Shown piece after piece: positions 40,037 to 44,916 of a DNA stretch of 44,916 nucleotides. The DNA comes from a virus. The notes below the pieces were generated by a model, which saw nothing but the letters and a program-made list of their open reading frames with translations, had not been told where the DNA came from and searched no databases. Both the position numbers and the translations under genes were made by a program. Location: the IMG/VR virus record IMGVR_UViG_3300037187_000017, positions 1 to 44,916 of that record. One strand, 5' to 3'. How positions within the stretch are numbered: position 1 is the first letter of the stretch; each line of letters opens with the position of its first letter.

Positions 40037-41109
40037 GGGATCGTGAATGTGACGCTGGAGACGGTCATCGCCACGAACGGGAAGGTCTGGCCGCTGGACG
40101 GGTAGCCGGTGGCTGGCGGTGTCACGGTGTCACCCACGCAGACGTTCAGGATGATCCCGAGCGGCTGGCTGGCGCTGAACGGCCAGATGGCCGCGCTGTG
40201 GCCGGCCCCGGACGCCTGCGCCAGCCATGCCGTTTTAGTGATCGGCGTGTTGGCGTACGCGGTGCCGTCCATCTTCATCGTGATCGTGTCGTAGGTGCTG
40301 TTCAGGGACATGGAGTAGGTGTGGAACGCGCCGTCATTGATGTTGGCCGGTGTCTTGGTGGGCAGCGCGCCGGTCTGCCAGTCGTAGCCGTTGTAGTCGT
40401 TCGGGTTGGCCGGGCCGATCACGTTGCCGTACCCGAGCGCCAGCGTGCCGGTGCCGCCCCCGAAGTTCTCGAACAGGTCGATCTCGCCGCAGCTCGGCCA
40501 GTGCCCTATCCCCAGCATCCAGATGGCCGGCCAGAAGCCCAGCGCCGTGTTCATCTTCGCTACCACGGTCAGCGTGCCATAGGTGGCCTGAAACCCGGTG
40601 AACCCGGCCCGCGCGATCGACCACGGCTTCGCGCCCTGCACGCCGTTGTTGGTCCCGCAGCGGTCGATGAAGGTGGACAGCCTCGGGGCGACGTAGTTGC
40701 CGCGGGCCTGCGTGGTGGTCGTGCCGCCGCCGTTGACGGTGACCGCCATCACCAGAGCCGGGGTGCTGCCCGGCCCGGCCGTGGTGTTGACGTAGCAGTT
40801 CTGCACGTCATCCTGGTACCACTGCGCGCCGTTGGTCGGATCGTCTACTGGAGCGCCGCAGGCCAGGGCCCAGTTCTGTGCGGAGGGAAACTGCCCGTTG
40901 GGGATTCCGGCCCACGTCTCGGAGAACCCGGCCGGGTTGAGCGGGTTGCCGGGCATCCCGAGGTTGGTCATCCCGGTCATCAGCTGGCTGACGGCCAGCT
41001 TCTTGTCCGTGCCGGTGGAGGCCATCGACGTGTCATGCACGTCCACGTCAACCAGCAGATCGTCGCTGTGCAGCGTGCCAGCCGCAGTCAGGCCGCTTAT
41101 CTTGCTCAT
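40033..41109 (-). CDS. Tail-associated GH16-like glycoside hydrolase
   Basis: 358 residues from ATG 41109. A short virion-attachment N-terminus (ISGLTAAGTLHSDDLLVDVD) precedes a jelly-roll domain with YGTLTVVAKMN, GFWPAIWML and GEIDLFE (E209, D211, E214), the ExDxxE catalytic box of family GH16 endoglucanases. Downstream FHTYSMS and MKMDGTAY strands fit that family. It probably degrades beta-glucan or another capsular polymer during adsorption. All three catalytic acids are present. Confidence 0.8.
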   Translation of the reverse strand: MSKISGLTAAGTLHSDDLLVDVDVHDTSMASTGTDKKLAVSQLMTGMTNLGMPGNPLNPAGFSETWAGIPNGQFPSAQNWALACGAPVDDPTNGAQWYQDDVQNCYVNTTAGPGSTPALVMAVTVNGGGTTTTQARGNYVAPRLSTFIDRCGTNNGVQGAKPWSIARAGFTGFQATYGTLTVVAKMNTALGFWPAIWMLGIGHWPSCGEIDLFENFGGGTGTLALGYGNVIGPANPNDYNGYDWQTGALPTKTPANINDGAFHTYSMSLNSTYDTITMKMDGTAYANTPITKTAWLAQASGAGHSAAIWPFSASQPLGIILNVCVGDTVTPPATGYPSSGQTFPFVAMTVSSVTFTIP

Positions 41110-41113
41110 TGAC

Positions 41114-44100
41114 TCATCCCATCCCCGGGTTCCCGAACGCTCTCTGCGCCGACCCGCCGCCCTTGACCCGGACACTCTTCTTGACCCAGGCCAGCATGAA
41201 CGCATCGAAGTCGCCGTTGCCCGAGCCGCCGACTTCCAGGGAGATGTTCAGGCCGCCCCCGCCCCCGGCCATCGCTGCAGAAGCACCGGCTGGGTAGACC
41301 GTCGCGCCGCCGGGCAGCTTCACCAGCTCGCGGCCGTGCTCCCCGACCATGTGCCAGCCAGCTGAGGCAGCACCGCCGCCCGCATAGCCGTGGCCGCTTC
41401 CAATGCCCATCCCGCCGGACTCCAGCGACGGCCCGTAGCGATGCCTGGCGTAGTTGAGGGCGGCGTCGATGTTGGCCTGCGGGTCGTAGATGTTGTTCGA
41501 CGTGCCGGGCCAGTGATAGGCGTCGAACGTGGTCATAATCACCTGCATCAGCCCGCGGGACGGGTCTCCGGCGGCGGCGTTGCTGTCGGTGTTGTTGATG
41601 GCGTTCGGGTTGCCGCCGGATTCGGTCTGCATCTGGTACAGCACGTTGTTCTTCAGGCTGGACGACAGGCCCTCCGCGGACAGTCCCGCGAGAACGTCGC
41701 TCCCCCACCGCGCGACACCAGACCCGATATTGCCTACCTGGGTTGACGTACCTGCTGCCGACGCCGCGGTCGCGCCGCTCTGCACGGCCTTCTCGATAGC
41801 CGCCCAGGCTGCCTTGACGCCCGCGCCTATCATGCTGCCCGGGGCGTCGCCCATGACCGTGGCCAGGATGCCCGCTGCTCCGCCGGTTCCCTGTTTGCCC
41901 AGCAGGCCGTCCAGCGCGTTGCCCAGCGCCGCGGAGTTGCCGGTGGCCAGCGCAGCACCGATCTTCGTGGCATCCACGGCGTTACTGATCAGGCCGCTGA
42001 CCCAGCTGCCCAGCGAGGTCACGTCATGGAACAGGTTGTCGGCCGCGCCGATGATCCCGCCCAGCTGGAAGCCGGGCACTCCTGCCGCCTTCATCTTCCT
42101 GTTCTCGGCGGCCGACAGGATCCGCTCACCGCGGCTGACCCGCACCAGCACGTCGTCGGCGGTCTCCGTCGTGCCGGCGGTGATCTCGCCGCCCCTGGCC
42201 AGCCCGGACACGTTCGGCATCTTCGGGCCGCCCAGCGCGCCCACCGTGTCGTTCCACAGCTTCTCGATGCCGCCTGTGTAGACGGTATTGATCAGGAAGT
42301 TGATGGGTGTCTTGAAGTCGTTCTCCAGGCCGGCCCACGTGTTTTTCAGCCAGGTGACCGCGGCGCCGAAGCCGTTCTCCATCTTGGTGATGACGCCGCT
42401 GATAGCGCTCCAGATGCTGTTCCAGACGCTTTTGACCGTGCCGTAGATGCTGTTCCAGCCAGCGGAGAAGACTCCCTCGGCGGTGGAGATAACCGACCTC
42501 CAGCCGCCGATCTCGCTATTCCAGAAGGAACTGAACCAGCCGCTGATCGCGCTCCACACCGACCTGACCGTGCCGTAGATGCTGTTCCAGGCACCGGAGA
42601 AGATGTTCTCTACGGTGGACAGTTCGGTCTTGAAGAAGCCCTCGATGTCTCCCCAGATCGACTTGAAGAAGCCGAGGATGCTGTTCCAGATGCCCTGGAT
42701 GAAGGACCAGATGTCCTCGTGGTATTTGACGATCAGTCCGCCCGGGCCGAGCAGCAGCGGCCACCACTGCTCCGCGAAGCTCAGGATGTCGTTCCACAGG
42801 CCCTCGACAAAACTCGCAACGTCGTGCCAGATCTTCTGGATGAAGTTCCAGATGTCGGTGTGGTACTTGACGACGATCGCGGCCAGGATGATGATCGCGG
42901 TCACGATTGCCGTGAACGGGTTGAACAACGCCCCGATTTTCAGTGCCAGGAATATGGCCGTGATTCCGACCGCGATGGCTTCCAGGACGTCCGGGGGCAC
43001 CTGCTTAACAAGCCAGGCAAGCGCGTTGATGACACCGGAAAGCACAGTCGCAACCGAAGGAGCTATTCCCGCGATAGCTGAGGCCATAGTCCCAAGCGCG
43101 CTTGCAATAGCCCCGATGACTGCCGGGGCGACTTTAGCGATCAATATGGCCAGCTGCGTAACCAGGTCGGTGATGGCCTTGACGAACCCAGGCGTGGACA
43201 GCGCCTGGGCGATGGCTGACAGCGCGTTCGCAATCGCGTCGATAATCGTAGGGGCGACCTTCGCCACTATCTGGACGAGCTGCACGACCAGCCCGGTGAT
43301 GGCGCTGATCAGTCCCGGCGACAGCAGCGCTTTAGCCAGTGCGACGAACGCCCCGACCACGGACGGAAGTACCTTGGCTACCGCCGCGAGGACCGTGGTA
43401 GCCAGCGTGGTCAGCGGCGGCAGGAGCGCCCCGAGCGCTGAGACCATAGCGTTCGTGAGGATGCCCGCGAGCTGGCCGATCAGGCCGAAGATCGTTGGCA
43501 GGATCGGGGCAAGTCCCTTGGCCAGCGCGATGATCAGGCTGGAGACTGGTGTTGCGAGCGACTCAAGCGCATTAGCCAGATCCGCGAACACCCCGCTGTT
43601 TTCCAGGGTGGTGAATACCGAGCCGAACGCCTTGCCCAGCGTGGTCAGCGCGGGAGAGACGTTGGTCAGGATGGTGGCTAGCGCGGTAAGCGCCCCGGAC
43701 AGATCCGAGAGGATAGCCCCGGCCAGCTTCGAGAAGATACCCGCCAGTATGGTGAACAGCGGTGTCATCGCCTGAATCGCGGAGCCGATCGCCCCGAGCA
43801 CAGGGGCCAGGGCCGTGGCGAGCTGCCCGGCGAGCGTCCCGACAAGCGGCAGCAGCTTGTCTAGAACATCGAAAAGGTCCCCGAGGATCTTCATGGACGG
43901 GCCTATGGCCGGTGCCAGCGCCGCAAACGTGCTGCCGATGGCCGAGCCGAGCTTCCCGAGAATCCCGGAGAACTCAGCGATGAACGGGGCCATCGCCTTG
44001 ATGATCGTCTGAATCCCGGGCAGGATGTTGGCGACCAGCGCCTCCAGGCCCTCAACTACCGGGCCGAATGCGGGTGCGGCTGCCTGCAAAATGCCGATCA

Positions 44101-44916
44101 CCCCGGTGATGATCGGCTTCAGTCCGTTGAAGATCCCCTGAAGCTGCCCGGCGACCGTCTGCATGATGCCTGTTATCGCGGGGGTGATCGAGCTCATCAG
44201 CGCCGGGACCTGTCCCACGATCGACTTGAGCGCGGGCACCAGTGGAGCAGTGACGCTGTTGATGAAGCTCTGCATGACCGGCTGAAGCCCGTCGAACAGC
44301 GCCTTGATCTTCGGGTTGAGTTCCGCGAGCTGATACGTCAGCTCCCCGACCATCAGCACGCCAGCAGCAGTTCCAGCGACACCAGCTAGAGCCGGGACGG
44401 CGGACAAGCCGGTGGCGATCCCGCCGATGGCCGTGGCCATCTTGGTGCCTATCCCTGCGATCCCCGGGCCAGCACCGGACATCAGGTTCGTGCCGAAGTC
44501 CTTGCCCATGCTGGAGCCGGCATTGCCCAGGTTGCTGTTCCCTCCACCGCCGCCAGATCCGCCCCCGAGCAGCTTTGCGAGGTCACCCGGCTTGATCGTC
44601 GTCTTCAGCGCGTCGGCGAATGCATTGCCGTAGCTGGTGGCATCCTGGGCAGCTGCGGCCTTGATCCCGGAGTCGTCTATCTTCTCTTTAATCGTGTCGG
44701 TGGTGGTGGTGTTGCCCGGCCCTTTGCCGGTGAGCACCTGGCGGATGGTGTCCACCGTGCTGGCATTCTTCGCGCCCTGACCGGCGAGTACCTGCTTGAT
44801 CGTGTCCGTGGTGTTCTGGTTCTTCGCTCCCGTGCCAGTCAGCACCTGCTTGATGGAGTCAGTGGTCTGCTGGTCTTTCGCGCCGACGCCGGTCAGCACC
44901 TGCTTGATCGTGTCGG
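41114..44916 (-). CDS. Tail tape measure protein with C-terminal lytic transglycosylase domain (partial, runs off right edge)
   Basis: At least 1267 codons with no start in the window; reading continues beyond 44916 through the repeat DTIKQVLTG. The chain has long hydrophobic helical repeats (for example PTIIDAIANALSAIAQAL) and tryptophan-rich segments (WNSIYGTVKSVWNSIWSAI) typical of tape measures. The C-terminal 250 residues hold an SLT-type transglycosylase motif, ESGGNP with NNVLYQMQT before it and GLMQV after, and a final ALNYARHRYG. It fixes tail length and helps to breach the wall. A valine GTG at 44899 reads as a start only because the window ends. Confidence 0.88.
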   Translation of the reverse strand, partial: DTIKQVLTGVGAKDQQTTDSIKQVLTGTGAKNQNTTDTIKQVLAGQGAKNASTVDTIRQVLTGKGPGNTTTTDTIKEKIDDSGIKAAAAQDATSYGNAFADALKTTIKPGDLAKLLGGGSGGGGGNSNLGNAGSSMGKDFGTNLMSGAGPGIAGIGTKMATAIGGIATGLSAVPALAGVAGTAAGVLMVGELTYQLAELNPKIKALFDGLQPVMQSFINSVTAPLVPALKSIVGQVPALMSSITPAITGIMQTVAGQLQGIFNGLKPIITGVIGILQAAAPAFGPVVEGLEALVANILPGIQTIIKAMAPFIAEFSGILGKLGSAIGSTFAALAPAIGPSMKILGDLFDVLDKLLPLVGTLAGQLATALAPVLGAIGSAIQAMTPLFTILAGIFSKLAGAILSDLSGALTALATILTNVSPALTTLGKAFGSVFTTLENSGVFADLANALESLATPVSSLIIALAKGLAPILPTIFGLIGQLAGILTNAMVSALGALLPPLTTLATTVLAAVAKVLPSVVGAFVALAKALLSPGLISAITGLVVQLVQIVAKVAPTIIDAIANALSAIAQALSTPGFVKAITDLVTQLAILIAKVAPAVIGAIASALGTMASAIAGIAPSVATVLSGVINALAWLVKQVPPDVLEAIAVGITAIFLALKIGALFNPFTAIVTAIIILAAIVVKYHTDIWNFIQKIWHDVASFVEGLWNDILSFAEQWWPLLLGPGGLIVKYHEDIWSFIQGIWNSILGFFKSIWGDIEGFFKTELSTVENIFSGAWNSIYGTVRSVWSAISGWFSSFWNSEIGGWRSVISTAEGVFSAGWNSIYGTVKSVWNSIWSAISGVITKMENGFGAAVTWLKNTWAGLENDFKTPINFLINTVYTGGIEKLWNDTVGALGGPKMPNVSGLARGGEITAGTTETADDVLVRVSRGERILSAAENRKMKAAGVPGFQLGGIIGAADNLFHDVTSLGSWVSGLISNAVDATKIGAALATGNSAALGNALDGLLGKQGTGGAAGILATVMGDAPGSMIGAGVKAAWAAIEKAVQSGATAASAAGTSTQVGNIGSGVARWGSDVLAGLSAEGLSSSLKNNVLYQMQTESGGNPNAINNTDSNAAAGDPSRGLMQVIMTTFDAYHWPGTSNNIYDPQANIDAALNYARHRYGPSLESGGMGIGSGHGYAGGGAASAGWHMVGEHGRELVKLPGGATVYPAGASAAMAGGGGGLNISLEVGGSGNGDFDAFMLAWVKKSVRVKGGGSAQRAFGNPGMG
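44675..44916 (-). repeat. 54 bp tandem repeats in the tape measure gene, at the window edge
   Basis: Units such as TDTIKQVLTGKGAKNQNT (18 residues, 54 bp) occur at least four and a half times and the array is cut by the window end. Copies are very similar at the DNA level (TGATCGTGTC...TCAGCACCTG). Such arrays vary in number and can break assemblies, which may be why the sequence stops here. Confidence 0.7.

Noticed and set aside
1-44916. Direct end-to-end circle of exactly this window
   Set aside because: Joining the edges puts the left-edge gene into a stop after seven codons and leaves no tail tube or chaperones, so some sequence is missing.
1-44916. tRNA or rRNA genes
   Set aside because: I looked for T-loop-like GGTTCRA sequences; the hits (near 9110 and 27375) are inside coding genes and lack acceptor stems.

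Overview
The window looks like a large part of a temperate, siphovirus-like actinobacterial phage genome that carries a complete-looking conjugation (type IV secretion) operon. The DNA is GC-rich, genes are packed with ATGA/TGATG/TAATG start-stop overlaps, and the families recognised (HK97-type head genes, DUF2637/SpdB-like protein, short GntR regulator, tyrosine integrase with a Cys-rich N-terminus) are typical of Actinobacteria such as Streptomyces and relatives. No ribosomal, tRNA or clear host metabolic gene is present. All family assignments are from reading motifs; no search was run.

Layout. Positions 22362 down to 1 (minus strand) hold small early genes, a two-part primase (CHC2 zinc finger plus D5-type helicase), and then the packaging and head genes in canonical order: small and large terminase, a small membrane protein, portal with a ParB-like tail, ClpP-like protease, HK97 capsid. 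A block of beta-rich secreted-looking structural proteins follows (including one with about 28 copies of a 22-residue repeat), then head-tail connectors and the start of a probable tail-completion gene cut by the left edge. Positions 44916 down to 35016 (minus strand) hold the tail: tape measure with a lytic transglycosylase domain (cut by the right edge), a GH16-like glycosidase, a G1 (eqolisin)-like peptidase domain protein and a 1439-residue minor tail protein. The missing step (tail tube, assembly chaperones, start of the tape measure) lies between the right and left edges, so the order is that of a circular or circularly permuted genome opened in the tail genes, with a few kb not shown. 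Both halves share the same 22-residue repeat, which supports one element.

Between these phage blocks (22.4-35 kb) is an integrative/conjugative-element-like control and transfer region. It has a divergent lipoprotein gene, a GntR regulator with an inverted-repeat operator, the integrase, a 380 bp control region with attP-like repeats and a palindromic operator, and then a single plus-strand operon (25125-34945). The operon encodes a ribbon-helix-helix regulator, a lipoprotein, two small membrane proteins (one VirB2-like in layout), a TcpE-like protein, a VirB4-like ATPase, a DUF2637/SpdB-like protein, an FtsK/TcpA/TraB-like translocase, a VirB6-like membrane protein and a lysozyme-NlpC/P60 cell-wall hydrolase. 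This is the gene set of the Tn916/pCW3 (Tcp) class of Gram-positive transfer systems, without a recognisable relaxase.

The transfer operon sits where a temperate siphovirus normally has its lysis cassette (after the tail genes, before attP-int), and no holin or ordinary endolysin was recognised. The most interesting reading is a phage-ICE hybrid that can package its DNA in virions and may also move it, or release or inject material, through a Tcp-type channel. Two stretches of unusual codon choice in the operon create very dense TGCA/GGATGC motifs and may be cis-acting DNA sites.
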